Source of the DNA: an uncultured Acidimicrobiia bacterium
GTDB lineage: Bacteria > Actinomycetota > Acidimicrobiia > Acidimicrobiales > CAIXPF01
NCBI GenBank assembly: GCA_903921205.1
Contig: CAIXPF010000204.1
Coordinates: 1 to 59,770, forward strand
Reading direction: 5' to 3'
Length of the DNA stretch: 59,770 nucleotides
The notes below the pieces were generated by a model. That model was not told the origin of the DNA, ran no database searches, and saw nothing but the letters and a program-made list of their open reading frames with translations. Each line of letters begins with the position of its first letter. Positions within the stretch are counted from its first letter, which is position 1. Both the position numbers and the translations under genes were made by a program. Below, piece after piece: positions 32,600-42,074 of this stretch.

Positions 32600-32977
32600 A
32601 TGCGTATCCAGCGGTTTGCCGCCACGGTGTTGCTGTGCTCTGCCTCACTCGGCGTGGCCGCCTGCAGCAGCAGCGGCGACGACGGTGACGCCGGCGGCGG
32701 GCTCGAGGTCGCGGTGGCCGGCAGCGACAGCGCCTGCACCCCGGCGTCCACGGAGCTCGCATCGGGCAAGACCACCTTCGTGTTCACGAACTCGGCGAAG
32801 GACGTGAGCGAGCTCTACGTGTACGAGGGCTCCAAGGTCGTCGGCGAGGTCGAGAACGTGCTGACCGGCAGCAGCAAGAACCTGACGGTCACGCTGGCCC
32901 CGGGCAAGACCTACAAGCTGACCTGCAAGCCCGGCCAGAAGGGCGACGGCTTCTCCACCGAGGTCACGGTCGAGTAG
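32600..32977 (+). CDS. Minimal EfeO-like cupredoxin lipoprotein
   Basis: A 125-residue lipoprotein with signal MRIQRFAATVLLCSASLGVA and lipobox VAAC. The mature domain has the EfeO-type cupredoxin pattern: SACTPASTELASGKTTFVF, VSELYVYEGSKVVGEVENV and LAPGKTYKLTCKPG. Full EfeO proteins have an additional M75 peptidase-like domain of about 250 residues. It is absent here, so only the metal-binding cupredoxin part is present. It probably delivers iron (or copper for oxidation) to EfeU. The ATG follows CCAAGGAGTCCCGTC, a good ribosome site. Confidence 0.82.
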   Translation: MRIQRFAATVLLCSASLGVAACSSSGDDGDAGGGLEVAVAGSDSACTPASTELASGKTTFVFTNSAKDVSELYVYEGSKVVGEVENVLTGSSKNLTVTLAPGKTYKLTCKPGQKGDGFSTEVTVE

Positions 32978-33050
32978 CCCCGGCGGATCCACGTCGTGGC
33001 AGGCCGGGGCCACCGGTCCGGCGCGGCCGCGTCGGTGCGATACTCCCGGG

Positions 33051-33776
33051 ATGGCAGGACCGGACGCCCAACCGCAGCACCGTCGCCCCGGCACCGACCC
33101 CGGTGACGGGCAGGCGGCGGCCCCGGTCACCGTGCCGGGCGGCTGGTTCGGGCGTGCGTCCGGCCAACGTCGCGTGGTGGTGGTGGCCTTCCTCGGTGTT
33201 CTCGGCGGTCTCGGCGCTGCGGCCGTGCTGCCGGTGGCACTGGCTGCGCTGCTCGGCTGGGATCTCGCCGCCGTGGCGCTCGTCGGCTGGGTGTGGCTTG
33301 CCGTGGGTCGTCTCGACCCGGAGCAGACCCGCAGTGTGGCCACCCTCGAGGACAACAGCCGAGTGGCTCGCACCGTCGCGGTGGTGGCGGCCAGCGTGGC
33401 CAGCCTGCTCGGGGCCGGGGTGGCGCTCGCCGCCAGCCACGATCTGCCCCGCGGTCAGCGCACCGCAGTGCTGGCCGCCTGCGCCGGCACGGTGCTGCTG
33501 TCGTGGCTGGTGGTGCAGACCGAGTTCGCCCTGCACTACGCCCGCCAGTACTACCGGAACCCGCTCGGTGGGATCGACTTCGGACGGGACCAGCCGGACT
33601 ACGGCGATTTCGCCTACCTGGCCTTCACCGTCGGCATGACGTTCCAGATCTCCGACACCACCATCACCAACCGGACGATCCGCCGCACGGTGACCCGTCA
33701 TGCACTGTTGGCCTACCTGTTCGGCGCCATCATCCTCGCCGTGATGGTCAACGTCATCGCCGGCTTGGTCAACTGA
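33051..33776 (+). CDS. DUF1345 membrane protein
   Basis: A 241-residue membrane protein with a disordered N-terminus (Pro/Gln-rich) and about five hydrophobic segments. The C-terminal half carries the DUF1345 pattern: VQTEFALHYARQYYR, DYGDFAYLAFTVGMTFQISD, TNRTIRRTVTRHALLAYLFG, then a last segment ending VNVIAGLVN. The function of the family is not established. TACTCC lies just before the ATG, so the transcript may be nearly leaderless. Confidence 0.85.
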   Translation: MAGPDAQPQHRRPGTDPGDGQAAAPVTVPGGWFGRASGQRRVVVVAFLGVLGGLGAAAVLPVALAALLGWDLAAVALVGWVWLAVGRLDPEQTRSVATLEDNSRVARTVAVVAASVASLLGAGVALAASHDLPRGQRTAVLAACAGTVLLSWLVVQTEFALHYARQYYRNPLGGIDFGRDQPDYGDFAYLAFTVGMTFQISDTTITNRTIRRTVTRHALLAYLFGAIILAVMVNVIAGLVN

Positions 33777-33810
33777 GCGGCAGCTCGAGGCCGGGACCGA
33801 CCGATCGGGC

Positions 33811-35964
33811 TCAGCCAGGCACCACGACGTTGGCGGTTGCGGCCACCGACGTGCCGTAGGTGTTGGTGGCCACGACGCTCACCAGCGCTGGCCCCGCAGG
33901 GGCGCTGATGGTCGCGGATCGGGCGGTTGCGGGCAGGGTGAGCGAGCGCGAGCCGACCGTCACCCGGTAGGTGACGACCACCCCGAGCTCGGGGGGCCGC
34001 CAACCGACCAGCACCTTGCCCCGTGAGGTGCTGGTCCCGATCGCGGTCGGGGCGGTCGGTGCCGAGCGGGGCAAGGGCGTGACCGTGCCGAGCTGGGTGA
34101 CCTGGCCGTCCCGTGCCCCGTGCAACACCGTCACCGACACCGCCAGCGGCGACTCGCTCGGCAGGTCGGTGAAGGTGGCCGAGCTCTGGTTGCCGTTGAG
34201 GGTCGTCGTCGAGCTGCCGACCGTGACCCGGTAGCCGGTCACCGGCTCGGCGCCCTGGAAGGCCTTGACCAGGCGGAACGACACGGTTGCCGAGCCGTAG
34301 CCGGCGGTGACGCTGCCGGTGGTGGCCGGCGAGGCGGCACCGGTGGTGGCGAACGACGCGGTCGACGTGGCCCGGCCCGGCCCGATCAGCACCGCCCCGA
34401 CGCTGACCGGCAGCCTTCCGGCGGGCAGGTCGCCGAACGTGGCCCGGTACGGCCCCTCGGCGGGCAGCGTGACGATCGAGGAACCGACCTGCACCCGGTA
34501 GCCACTGATGCGGGCGCTGTAGCTGCCGGCGAGTGGGCTGAAGGTGACGGTGGCGGTGCTGTCGAAGCCCCGGACGGTGACGTTGCCCGGGCCGGGCAGG
34601 GTGATGCTCGGCAGCTTCTCCACCGGCGTCGGGGTCTTGGGCGGGGTCAGCGGCAACGGCGGTGCGCCCGGGGCGAGCGCAGCGATGGCTGCGGCGGCGT
34701 CGACGCGTCCGCTGCCCATGCCCTCGAGGCCGGCCGGTCGCTCGGCGGTGGCGGCGAGCAGGAAGCGCAGCTGCGCCGGGTTCAGCGCGGGGGCGGCGGT
34801 CCGTACGATGGCGGCCACGCCGGCGGCGGCCGGTGCGGCCATCGAGGTACCCGACATCGAGGCGTAGCCGCCGCCCGCATAGGTCGACACGATGTCGGCG
34901 CCCGGAGCGGCGAGGGTGACCTCGCCGTAGTTCGAGAACGAGGCCCGCAGGTCCTGCCGGGTCGTGGCCGCGACCGACACGACGTTGGACAGGCCGGTCC
35001 AGTAGCCGGCGGGGAACGGTCCGGCCGAGGTGAGGTAGGTCCCGGTGTTGCCGGCGGCGGCGAACACCAGCACCCCGCGGGTGCCGGCATAGGCCAGGGC
35101 GTTGCGCAGGGCCGAGGACGGGGTGGAGGTGCCCCACGAGGCGTTGATGAGGTGCGCGCCGTTGTCCGCGGCGTAGGTGATGGCGGCGATCGCGGCGGAC
35201 AGCTGCAGGGTGCCGCCGCTGTCGGCGACCTTGAGGCTCATGATCCGGGCGTCGGGGGCGATGCCGGCGACGCCGACGCCGTTGCGGGCGGCGGCGATGA
35301 TGCCGGCCACATGGGTGCCGTGCGGGCCACTGGCCCCGGCCGCCACACCCGGCACGCTGTCGTTCTGGCCGAAGTCCCAGCCGACGCAGTCGTCGACGAA
35401 GCCGTTGTGCTCGTCGTCGACCCCGTTGTCACAGGTCTCACCGGGGTTGCGCCACAGCTGGCCGGCGAGGTCGGGATGGTCGAGCTGGGTGCCGGTGTCG
35501 ATCACCGCGACGACCACCCCGGCACCGGTGCTGGTGGCCCACGCCGCCGGCGCGCCCACGTCGGCCCCGGCTGTGCCACCGGAGCGTCCGTCGTTGGCGA
35601 GGTGCCACTGGCTGCCCTGGTAGGGATCGTCGAACAGCTGCAGGCTGCGATCGGGCTCGACCGCTGCCACCCCGGGCAGCGACGCGAGCTGGGCGGCGCT
35701 GAGGGTGGTGGTCACCTTCGCGGTGCGCCCGGCCAACGGTGCGGCGTCGACGACGTCGCTGCGCGCGTCGAGGGGCTGCAGGGCCCGGTCGAGCCGCTGC
35801 AGCTGCGCGGCGTCGGTCGCATCGGCCACGGTCGGTACGGCGGTGCTCTCGAAGGTGACGACGTAGGCGGTGGGCTTCGCCGCGGGTTGCGCACCTGCCG
35901 TGGCGGGGACGCTCAGCAGCGCAAGTGCCACGGCGCCGAGCGCCATCTTCCGACTTGCCCGCAT
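33811..35964 (-). CDS. Secreted subtilisin-family (S8) protease with C-terminal beta-sandwich domains
   Basis: A 717-residue exported protease. The start is the ATG at 35964 followed by a signal peptide (KMALGAVALALLSVPATAGA). An inhibitor-like propeptide (AYVVTFESTAVPTVADATDA) precedes the catalytic domain. The triad is D in VVAVIDTGTQLDHPD (about 155), H in GPHGTHVAGII (about 215) and S in MSGTSMAAPAAAG (about 371). The oxyanion Asn is in FAAAGNTG. The last 250 residues hold about three Ig/fn3-like beta-sandwich repeats (GYRVQVGSSIVTL, GYRVTVGSSTTTL, TYRVTVGSRSLTL). It probably acts outside the cell on proteins or peptides. Confidence 0.92.
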   Translation of the reverse strand: MRASRKMALGAVALALLSVPATAGAQPAAKPTAYVVTFESTAVPTVADATDAAQLQRLDRALQPLDARSDVVDAAPLAGRTAKVTTTLSAAQLASLPGVAAVEPDRSLQLFDDPYQGSQWHLANDGRSGGTAGADVGAPAAWATSTGAGVVVAVIDTGTQLDHPDLAGQLWRNPGETCDNGVDDEHNGFVDDCVGWDFGQNDSVPGVAAGASGPHGTHVAGIIAAARNGVGVAGIAPDARIMSLKVADSGGTLQLSAAIAAITYAADNGAHLINASWGTSTPSSALRNALAYAGTRGVLVFAAAGNTGTYLTSAGPFPAGYWTGLSNVVSVAATTRQDLRASFSNYGEVTLAAPGADIVSTYAGGGYASMSGTSMAAPAAAGVAAIVRTAAPALNPAQLRFLLAATAERPAGLEGMGSGRVDAAAAIAALAPGAPPLPLTPPKTPTPVEKLPSITLPGPGNVTVRGFDSTATVTFSPLAGSYSARISGYRVQVGSSIVTLPAEGPYRATFGDLPAGRLPVSVGAVLIGPGRATSTASFATTGAASPATTGSVTAGYGSATVSFRLVKAFQGAEPVTGYRVTVGSSTTTLNGNQSSATFTDLPSESPLAVSVTVLHGARDGQVTQLGTVTPLPRSAPTAPTAIGTSTSRGKVLVGWRPPELGVVVTYRVTVGSRSLTLPATARSATISAPAGPALVSVVATNTYGTSVAATANVVVPG

Positions 35965-36146
35965 AGGTGTTCCGGCTCCCCGCTCGTGGCTCGCTGACCG
36001 CTCCGGAGAAGGGATACCGCGCCCGATGGAGTGGGGGACACCTCCCCGATGAGGAAATCGCCGAGCGCCTGGGTGATCCCCTGCGGACCGTATGGCGTGG
36101 ACGACGCGGTGCGAGCGCTCCGGGCGGGCGAACGGGTCGGTGCGGG

Positions 36147-36965
36147 TCAGATGTTGAAGGCGAAGGTCTGGCTGGCCAGGCCGAGCAGGCGGCCCGAGGG
36201 CGACCAGGCCCGCAGGTCGCCGTGGGCCGCGCCACCACCGACGGCGCCGAGGCGCACATCGAGCAGCAACCACTCGGCGGCCTCGAGCGCCACCACCCGG
36301 ACGGTGTTGTCGAGGCTCGAGGCCGGTTTCTCGGTCTCCTGCAGCACCAGCCGGAAACCGGCCGGTACGTAGTCGCCGAGCATGGCCAGCCCCGCCGCTG
36401 TCTGGTGCATACCGTCAGGCATGCGGACCCAGAACGACACCGTCCCGGCGTCGGCGTCCTGGGCGGCGACGCGCAGATCGACGGTGCGGTGGAACGAACC
36501 CTCCGGCTCGACGCCGAGCGCATAGGGCGGGCAGTCCTCGGGTCGGGGGACCACCGGGGGTGTCCCCCAGGTGCGCACGGTGCCACCGGGCCGTTGCCCG
36601 AACGCGCCGCCGAAGTTGGCCACGAGCCGGTCGCCGACGGTGGCGACCGCACGGGCCTGGCTGGTGCGGTTGCCTGCCGAGTCGATCTGCACGGTGTAGG
36701 TGACCGTCTCACCCACGGTGGCACGGCCCACGTACTGGGCGGTCGCCCAGGTGAGCGGCCGCCCGGTGGCCGCCTCGATGGCGGTCGCTGCGGTGGCCAG
36801 CGAGCAGCCCCCGTGCAGGTTCCCGGTGCGTCCGCACAGGCGGGGCACGACGGTGAGCTGCCAGCACTGCGCATCGGGTTCGACGCGTCGAAGCCCGAGC
36901 CAGGCGCCGTCGCCCAGCGGTCGGGTCGGTTCGGCGGACTCGGCAGCACCGGGGTCTTGGGCCAT
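36147..36965 (-). CDS. Double-hotdog acyl-CoA thioesterase-like protein
   Basis: A 272-residue protein with two hotdog repeats. The first includes GRTGNLHGGCSLATAATAIE, with the typical HGG substrate-site turn. The second includes PDGMHQTAAGLAMLGDYVPA and ends with SGRLLGLASQTFAFNI. The ATG at 36965 starts MAQDPGAAES. Likely hydrolyses an acyl-CoA thioester, chain length unknown. It is divergent from the amidohydrolase across about 105 bp. Confidence 0.8.
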   Translation of the reverse strand: MAQDPGAAESAEPTRPLGDGAWLGLRRVEPDAQCWQLTVVPRLCGRTGNLHGGCSLATAATAIEAATGRPLTWATAQYVGRATVGETVTYTVQIDSAGNRTSQARAVATVGDRLVANFGGAFGQRPGGTVRTWGTPPVVPRPEDCPPYALGVEPEGSFHRTVDLRVAAQDADAGTVSFWVRMPDGMHQTAAGLAMLGDYVPAGFRLVLQETEKPASSLDNTVRVVALEAAEWLLLDVRLGAVGGGAAHGDLRAWSPSGRLLGLASQTFAFNI

Positions 36966-37071
36966 GGCGCATTCTGGCCGATCGGACCCGGGGCCGGGCA
37001 ACGCCGGACCGTGACCGGCGTCGCCAGGCGTCGTAGCATGGCGGCACACCGAGTGAGCCGGGGGGCTTGTC

Positions 37072-38787
37072 ATGCACGATCTGGTCGTTCGCAACGGACG
37101 GGTGGTCGACGGGACCGGCGCTGCGGCCCGCATCGCCGACGTCGCCGTCGACGGGGGACGAATCACCGCCGTCGGCTCGGTGGCCGAGGCCGGCCGCACC
37201 GAGATCGACGCCGAGGGCCGTCTCGTCACCCCGGGCTTCGTGGACATCCACACGCACTACGACGGCCAGGTGGTCTGGGACCCGGCGCTGAGCCCGTCGT
37301 CGTGGCACGGGGTGACGACCGTGGTCATGGGCAACTGCGGTGTGGGCTTCGCCCCGGTCCGTCCGGACCGCCACGAGTTCCTGATCAGCGTGATGGAGGG
37401 TGTCGAGGACATCCCCGGCGCGGCGTTGGCCGAAGGGGTCACCTTCGACTGGGAGTCCTTTCCCGAGTACCTCGACGCCATCGAGGCCCTGCCCCGGCTG
37501 ATCGACGTCGGCGCCCAGATGCCGCACTCCGCGCTGCGGGTGTTCGTCATGGGTGACCGGGGCCGCGATCACGAGGAGCCGGCAACCGCCGAGGAGATCG
37601 CCGAGATGCGCCGGCTCACCGCCGAGGCGCTGCGGGCCGGCGCCCTGGGCTTCACCACCTCGCGCACCATCAACCACCGTGACCGCGACGGCAACCAGAT
37701 CCCCACCCTCACCAGCGCCCCCGCCGAGCTGTGGGGCATCAGCGAGGCGCTGCGCGAGGCCGGGTTCGGCCACCTCGAGATCGTGTCGGACTTCGGCGAT
37801 CTCGACAAGGAGTTCGAGATCTTCCGGGGCCTCGCCGACGGTGGCGACGCCCCGCTGTCGATCCTGCTGGTGCAGAACGACCAGAGCCCCCAGCGCTGGC
37901 GCGAGGTGCTCGAGCGCATCGGCGAGGCACGCGCCGCCGGGCACGACCTCACCGCGCAGGTCGCCATCCGGCCGGTGTGCCTGCTGCTCGGCCTCGAGTC
38001 GTCGATGCACCCGTTCATCACCTGCCCGACGTACCGGCGTGAGCTCGCCGCCCTGCCGCGCAGCGAGCGGGTGGCCCGCATGCGCGACCCGCAGATCCGC
38101 GCCGCGCTGATCGAGGAGCACCAGCAGCGCACCCGGGGCATGTCGGGCATCGTGGCGCAGTCCTTCCACAAGATGTTCCCGCTCGGTGAGCCGCCCGAGT
38201 ACGAGCCCCGCCCCGAGGACAGCATCGAGGCCCGGGCCGCTGCGGCCGGGGTGGCCCCGGTGGAGCTGGCCTACGACCTGCTGCTCGAACGCGACGGCCG
38301 GGAGCTGATGCTGTTCCCCCTGGCCAACTTCACCGACGGTGATCTCGAGGTGATCCGTGAGATGAACCTCAGCGAGTACACCGTCCCGGGCCTGTCCGAC
38401 GGCGGCGCCCACTGCGGCGTCATCTGCGACGCCAGCTATCCGACGTACATGCTGACCCACTGGGTGCGCGACCGGCAGCGGGGCGAGCGGTTGCCGTTGG
38501 AGTACGTGGTGCGCCGGCAGTGCCGTGACACCGCCCGCCAGGTCGGCCTGCAGGACCGGGGCACGCTCGAGCCGGGCATGCTGGCCGACCTCAACGTCAT
38601 CGACTTCGACGCGCTGACCCTGCACGCCCCGGAGATGGTCTTCGACCTGCCCGCCGGTGGTCGCCGCCTGGTGCAACGTGCCGATGGGTATGTCGCGACC
38701 GTCAAGCGGGGCGAGGTCATCTACCGCAACGGCGAGGCCACCGGGGCGATGCCCGGCCGGCTCATCCGCGGTCCGCAGCAGGCCTGA
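37072..38787 (+). CDS. N-acyl-D-amino-acid deacylase-type amidohydrolase, complete
   Basis: A 571-residue metal-dependent amidohydrolase and complete paralog of the gene cut at the left edge. The N-terminal beta-sandwich ([20 protein letters not shown]) leads to the metal motif [25 protein letters not shown] is the bridging-ligand region of D-aminoacylases, and [15 protein letters not shown] carries the late aspartate. The C-terminus returns to the beta-sandwich ([20 protein letters not shown]). Expected to hydrolyse an N-acyl or N-carbamoyl bond on a D-configured or unusual amino acid. A GGGGGG stretch precedes the ATG, and TAGCAT about 35 nt upstream could be its -10. Confidence 0.9.
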   Translation: MHDLVVRNGRVVDGTGAAARIADVAVDGGRITAVGSVAEAGRTEIDAEGRLVTPGFVDIHTHYDGQVVWDPALSPSSWHGVTTVVMGNCGVGFAPVRPDRHEFLISVMEGVEDIPGAALAEGVTFDWESFPEYLDAIEALPRLIDVGAQMPHSALRVFVMGDRGRDHEEPATAEEIAEMRRLTAEALRAGALGFTTSRTINHRDRDGNQIPTLTSAPAELWGISEALREAGFGHLEIVSDFGDLDKEFEIFRGLADGGDAPLSILLVQNDQSPQRWREVLERIGEARAAGHDLTAQVAIRPVCLLLGLESSMHPFITCPTYRRELAALPRSERVARMRDPQIRAALIEEHQQRTRGMSGIVAQSFHKMFPLGEPPEYEPRPEDSIEARAAAAGVAPVELAYDLLLERDGRELMLFPLANFTDGDLEVIREMNLSEYTVPGLSDGGAHCGVICDASYPTYMLTHWVRDRQRGERLPLEYVVRRQCRDTARQVGLQDRGTLEPGMLADLNVIDFDALTLHAPEMVFDLPAGGRRLVQRADGYVATVKRGEVIYRNGEATGAMPGRLIRGPQQA

Positions 38788-38851
38788 AGCGGGGCGGCCG
38801 CCGGCCGCAGAGCGACCGTTCCAGCAGCATCCGTACCCTCCGGTCTTGCAG

Positions 38852-40402
38852 TCAGTCCTGCTCCGGCAGGTCCGGATCGCCCGGCGCAGTGCTCGCAGCG
38901 CCGAGGTCGGTGATGCGGTACACGTAGCGCGATCGTGGGGAGTGCTCGACCCGTACCCTGCGGTACAGGCCGATCGCAGGATCGTGTCCGGGAAAGGCCC
39001 TAAGCGTGGTGGCCCCACGGCCGTCGTCCACGACGCTGAACCGAACCGTTGTGGTGCGGTGCCGGCCCGCCGGCACCGTGCGCTCGGGGACGGCGACCAG
39101 GACGCCGTCGGTGTGGGTGCGGGCCGAGCCGTCGGCGAGGGTGGCCACCAGAACCGGCAGCCAACGGCGCACCGTGGCTGCCGACAGCAGCAGCGGCAGC
39201 CCGACCAGCAGACCGAGCGCCGGCACGGTCGCTGCGTCGAGGCGGTGCCACTGCGGGCCCGCCGAGCGACGCAACGTGGCGCCGGTCCCGCTGAGCAACA
39301 GCCAACCGATCGCGGCCAGGCCTGCTGCCCCCAGCAGGCTGTTGCGCGCGGCGATGACGGCCATGGCGCGCGGTGGACGGGCCGGGGCGACCAGCCTGGG
39401 GACCCGCACCCGGACCTCCCGCCAGCGGCCCCCGGCCGGGCTCCACACCACGTCGTCGTGCTCGTCGACCAGGGGGAAGGTGCCGGCCACGTCGGGGGCG
39501 GCACCCAGCGCACACGCGTACGCCAGATGGCGGTCCCAGACCCGGACCGCGTCGGCCTGCAGCCCGGTGAACGTCCCGCCGTCGCGGTACCAGCGCCGCA
39601 CACCGAGCCAGTGCCGGGCCGCACGACGGCCGGCCGGGGTGGGCACCGGACCGCGGCGGGCATGGACCCCGGCTGCCACTGCCACCGCGGCGACGATCGC
39701 CGCCAGGCCGAAGGCGGCCGGCCACCCGGTGGTCGCAACGACGGCGGCGGTGTCGGTGGTCGCGGTGAGGGCTGCGGGCCGGGTCCGGTCGAGGAAGGCG
39801 TGCACCGGAACCGCCAGGGCCGCGGTCCAGCCGGCCCACCACACCGCGGTGAAGGCCCCACGCCGTGGTCGGGCCAGTCCTGCGGCCACGGCCTCGGCCT
39901 CGACGGCGCGGCGGAAGCGGTGGAACCAGTCCGGACCGGCGGCGGCCAGCAGCGCCGGAGCGGGCAGGGTGGCATCGACCGCGTGGGCGGCGACCAGTTC
40001 CACGACGTGCCGCTCGAACGGCCTGAGGTCGGGCGAGCCGTCCTGACCGGTGGTGCCGGTGCGCACACGGATGAGCTGCGCGCCGTCGCCGAGCCGCTCG
40101 ACGGTCAGGTGCCGACGGGCGGCGAGGTCGACCAGCGTCGCCGATGCGGCGGCATGGGTGACCGCCCAGCGGTGCACCAGCAGGTTGGCCACCGCCGGAG
40201 CGTCCGGCCCCGGCACGGCGGTGACCGCGACGGCCGCCACCCGGCGCCGCCAGGTCAGGGCGGACAGCACACGGGCCGGTAGGCCGCTCGACACGGAGCG
40301 GCCCACCGCCCAGGCCACCACCAGCACCAGTGCGAGTGCCGGCCACGGCCCGGAGCCGGTCGGTCCGGCTGCGAGGGTGCAGGGTGGCAGTCCGAGGAGC
40401 AC
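38852..40402 (-). CDS. DUF2207-like membrane protein
   Basis: A 516-residue membrane protein with segments at the N-terminus (WPALALVLVVAWAVG), middle (AVWWAGWTAALAVPVHAFL, AAFGLAAIVAAVAVAAGVHA) and C-terminal part (LGAAGLAAIGWLLLSG, VPALGLLVGLPLLLSAATV). The soluble part has a winged-helix-like segment (ATLVDLAARRHLTVER) and RVWDRHLAYACALGAAPDVA, both typical of DUF2207-type proteins, whose function is unknown. The GTG at 40402 is the most likely start, placed just after the intergenic tandem repeat. The C-terminal tail is acidic. Confidence 0.68.
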   Translation of the reverse strand: MLLGLPPCTLAAGPTGSGPWPALALVLVVAWAVGRSVSSGLPARVLSALTWRRRVAAVAVTAVPGPDAPAVANLLVHRWAVTHAAASATLVDLAARRHLTVERLGDGAQLIRVRTGTTGQDGSPDLRPFERHVVELVAAHAVDATLPAPALLAAAGPDWFHRFRRAVEAEAVAAGLARPRRGAFTAVWWAGWTAALAVPVHAFLDRTRPAALTATTDTAAVVATTGWPAAFGLAAIVAAVAVAAGVHARRGPVPTPAGRRAARHWLGVRRWYRDGGTFTGLQADAVRVWDRHLAYACALGAAPDVAGTFPLVDEHDDVVWSPAGGRWREVRVRVPRLVAPARPPRAMAVIAARNSLLGAAGLAAIGWLLLSGTGATLRRSAGPQWHRLDAATVPALGLLVGLPLLLSAATVRRWLPVLVATLADGSARTHTDGVLVAVPERTVPAGRHRTTTVRFSVVDDGRGATTLRAFPGHDPAIGLYRRVRVEHSPRSRYVYRITDLGAASTAPGDPDLPEQD

Positions 40403-40439
40403 GGGCCCACCCTCGCGCGTGGTCCGGGTGTCCCGCCGC

Positions 40440-40481
40440 CTCGAACCGGCCGTTGCCGGGCTCGAACCGGCCGTTGCCGGG
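40440..40481. repeat. 21-bp tandem repeat, 2 copies
   Basis: CTCGAACCGGCCGTTGCCGGG occurs at 40440-40460 and exactly again at 40461-40481, followed by a decayed third start (CTCGGACCCG). It lies between the thioesterase stop and the DUF2207-like start. Confidence 0.8.
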
Positions 40482-40524
40482 CTCGGACCCGCCCGGACCG
40501 GCTCGGGCCGGCCTGCTCGGTCGT

Positions 40525-41409
40525 TCAGCCGCCGGCCGGTCCGGTCCGCACCAGGACCTCCTGGGTGCACGTGGCGACGAGGCGGCCCTCGGCGTCGTGG
40601 AGCTGACCCAGGGCCAGGCCGCGAGCCCCCGACGTGACCAGCGGGCGCTGGACGAACAGCAGCCAGTCGTCCACCCGGAACGGCCGGTGGAACCACATGG
40701 CGTGGTCGAGGCTGACCACCATCAGGTGCTCACCGGTCCAGGTCAGCCCGTGCGGGGTCAGCACGTTGTCCGAGATCGACTCGTCGGCCACGAACGCCGC
40801 GATGGCCCGGTGCAGGTGCGGGTCGTCGCCGACCGGGCGGGCGGTGCGCCACCACACCCGGATGCCGTCGTCCTCGGCCGGGCCGGCCGCGGCCCACGGG
40901 GCATGGGCGTAGCGCAGCTGCACCGCTCGTGGCCGGTTCGTCCAGTACTCGTCGAACACCGGGGCGTCGCAGCCGGCGAGCAGCTCGCCGAGCTCGGCGA
41001 GGCCCTCCGGGCCGGCGAGCTCGCCCTGGTGCAGCGGCGGGGCCTGCCACTCGAGGCCCTCCTCATCGGCCTGGAACGAGGCGGTGAGGCGGAACAGTTC
41101 GCGTTCGCCGCGCAGGGCCCGGACCTCGCGGTGGGCGAAGGTGCCGCCGTCACGGATGCGTTCCACCCGGTACTCGATGTCGCCGACGGCCGGACCGCCG
41201 GACACGAAATAGGCGTGGAAGGAATGGATGGACCGCCCCGCCGGAGCGGTTCGGCAGGCTGCGGCCACTCCCTGACCGAGCAGGTGGCCACCGAAGATGC
41301 CGTAGTCGTTGGGGATGTCGCCGGGACCGACGAAGGTGTCGGGGCCGGTCTCGGTGAGGTCGAGGGCGGCGAGCAGCCCGTCCAGCGCGTCGGCGGTGTC
41401 ATCGGTCAC
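40525..41409 (-). CDS. tesB: Acyl-CoA thioesterase II (TesB family)
   Basis: A 294-residue double-hotdog thioesterase. The GTG at 41409 starts VTDDTADALDGLLAALDLTE; a TTG 12 codons upstream is possible. TesB signatures are IFGGHLLGQGVAAA, IHSFHAYFVSGG, and the catalytic region VVSLDHAMWFHRPFRVDDW with the later TQEVLVR supplying the glutamine. It hydrolyses acyl-CoA to free acid and CoA. It runs between two other minus-strand genes, with tandem repeats on both sides. Confidence 0.9.
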   Translation of the reverse strand: MTDDTADALDGLLAALDLTETGPDTFVGPGDIPNDYGIFGGHLLGQGVAAACRTAPAGRSIHSFHAYFVSGGPAVGDIEYRVERIRDGGTFAHREVRALRGERELFRLTASFQADEEGLEWQAPPLHQGELAGPEGLAELGELLAGCDAPVFDEYWTNRPRAVQLRYAHAPWAAAGPAEDDGIRVWWRTARPVGDDPHLHRAIAAFVADESISDNVLTPHGLTWTGEHLMVVSLDHAMWFHRPFRVDDWLLFVQRPLVTSGARGLALGQLHDAEGRLVATCTQEVLVRTGPAGG

Positions 41410-41461
41410 CGTCGCAGCGTGGTTGCCGCCCGCTGCGACCGTCAACTCGCGCCCGCGGTCG

Positions 41462-41497
41462 GCGCGGTCCGCGCGGTCCGCGCAGCCCGCGCAGCCC
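41462..41497. repeat. 9-bp tandem repeat, two plus two copies
   Basis: GCGCGGTCC is repeated twice (41462-41479), followed by GCGCAGCCC twice (41480-41497), in the gap between the SnoaL-like and TesB genes. Confidence 0.7.
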
Positions 41498-41502
41498 GGG
41501 CG

Positions 41503-42006
41503 TCAGCGCGGCAGGAGGGTGCTCACGAGCTCGCTGATGACCTTGATGCCCAGGGCCCCGTCCTGGCGGGTCAGCAGGTACAGGGCCTGGATGCGGTGAT
41601 AGGGACGACCGTCGAGGTCCCAGCGGGTGGCGGTCGCCACGACGCCGAGCCGGGGGCCGCGGCTGCTGCGGGCGTCGGGGTCGACCGGCGGCGGCGCCAG
41701 GGTGCCCAGCGGGGCCAATGCGTCCACGGTGGAGTGGGCCCAGTAGTCGGGGAGTTGGCCGAGCAACGACGCCGGGTCGGTGAGGATCGGCAGGGTGCGG
41801 CCCACCCCGGCCTCCTCGGCGCCGGGAGCCGGCAGCACGGTCACCGGGGGATGGAAGCAGGCGGCGAACGCCGCGCCGTCCCGCGCATTGAACGCGTCCA
41901 TGTACCGCTCGAAGAAGGCCGCGACCTCCGCCGCCGGGTCGGTGGCCTGGCCGGCAGCCGGGTGGGTGCGACGGTCGGTGGGCGGGTCGGTGGGGGCGGT
42001 GCTCAC
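41503..42006 (-). CDS. NTF2/SnoaL-like protein
   Basis: A 167-residue protein with a 25-residue disordered N-terminus and an NTF2-like domain (EVAAFFERYMDAFNARDGAA, FAACFHPPVTVLPAPG, YHRIQALYLLTRQDGALGIK). The paired strands and the helix order match the SnoaL/DUF4440 fold. It is related in fold, though not closely in sequence, to the protein at 10771. The GTG at 42006 faces the luciferase-like gene across 68 bp. Function unknown. Confidence 0.72.
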   Translation of the reverse strand: MSTAPTDPPTDRRTHPAAGQATDPAAEVAAFFERYMDAFNARDGAAFAACFHPPVTVLPAPGAEEAGVGRTLPILTDPASLLGQLPDYWAHSTVDALAPLGTLAPPPVDPDARSSRGPRLGVVATATRWDLDGRPYHRIQALYLLTRQDGALGIKVISELVSTLLPR

Positions 42007-42074
42007 GGCTCCGTCCTAGCACGGCGCCGGTGGCGGCGCGGTAGGTTCCCCCCGCACGACTTGCGGAGGTCCAC

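Noticed and set aside
36709-40068. Very long open frame on the minus strand (about 1119 codons)
   Set aside because: It is antisense to the complete amidohydrolase and overlaps the DUF2207-like gene in another frame. Its composition (Arg/Pro/Ser/Thr runs) is typical of shadow frames in high-GC DNA.
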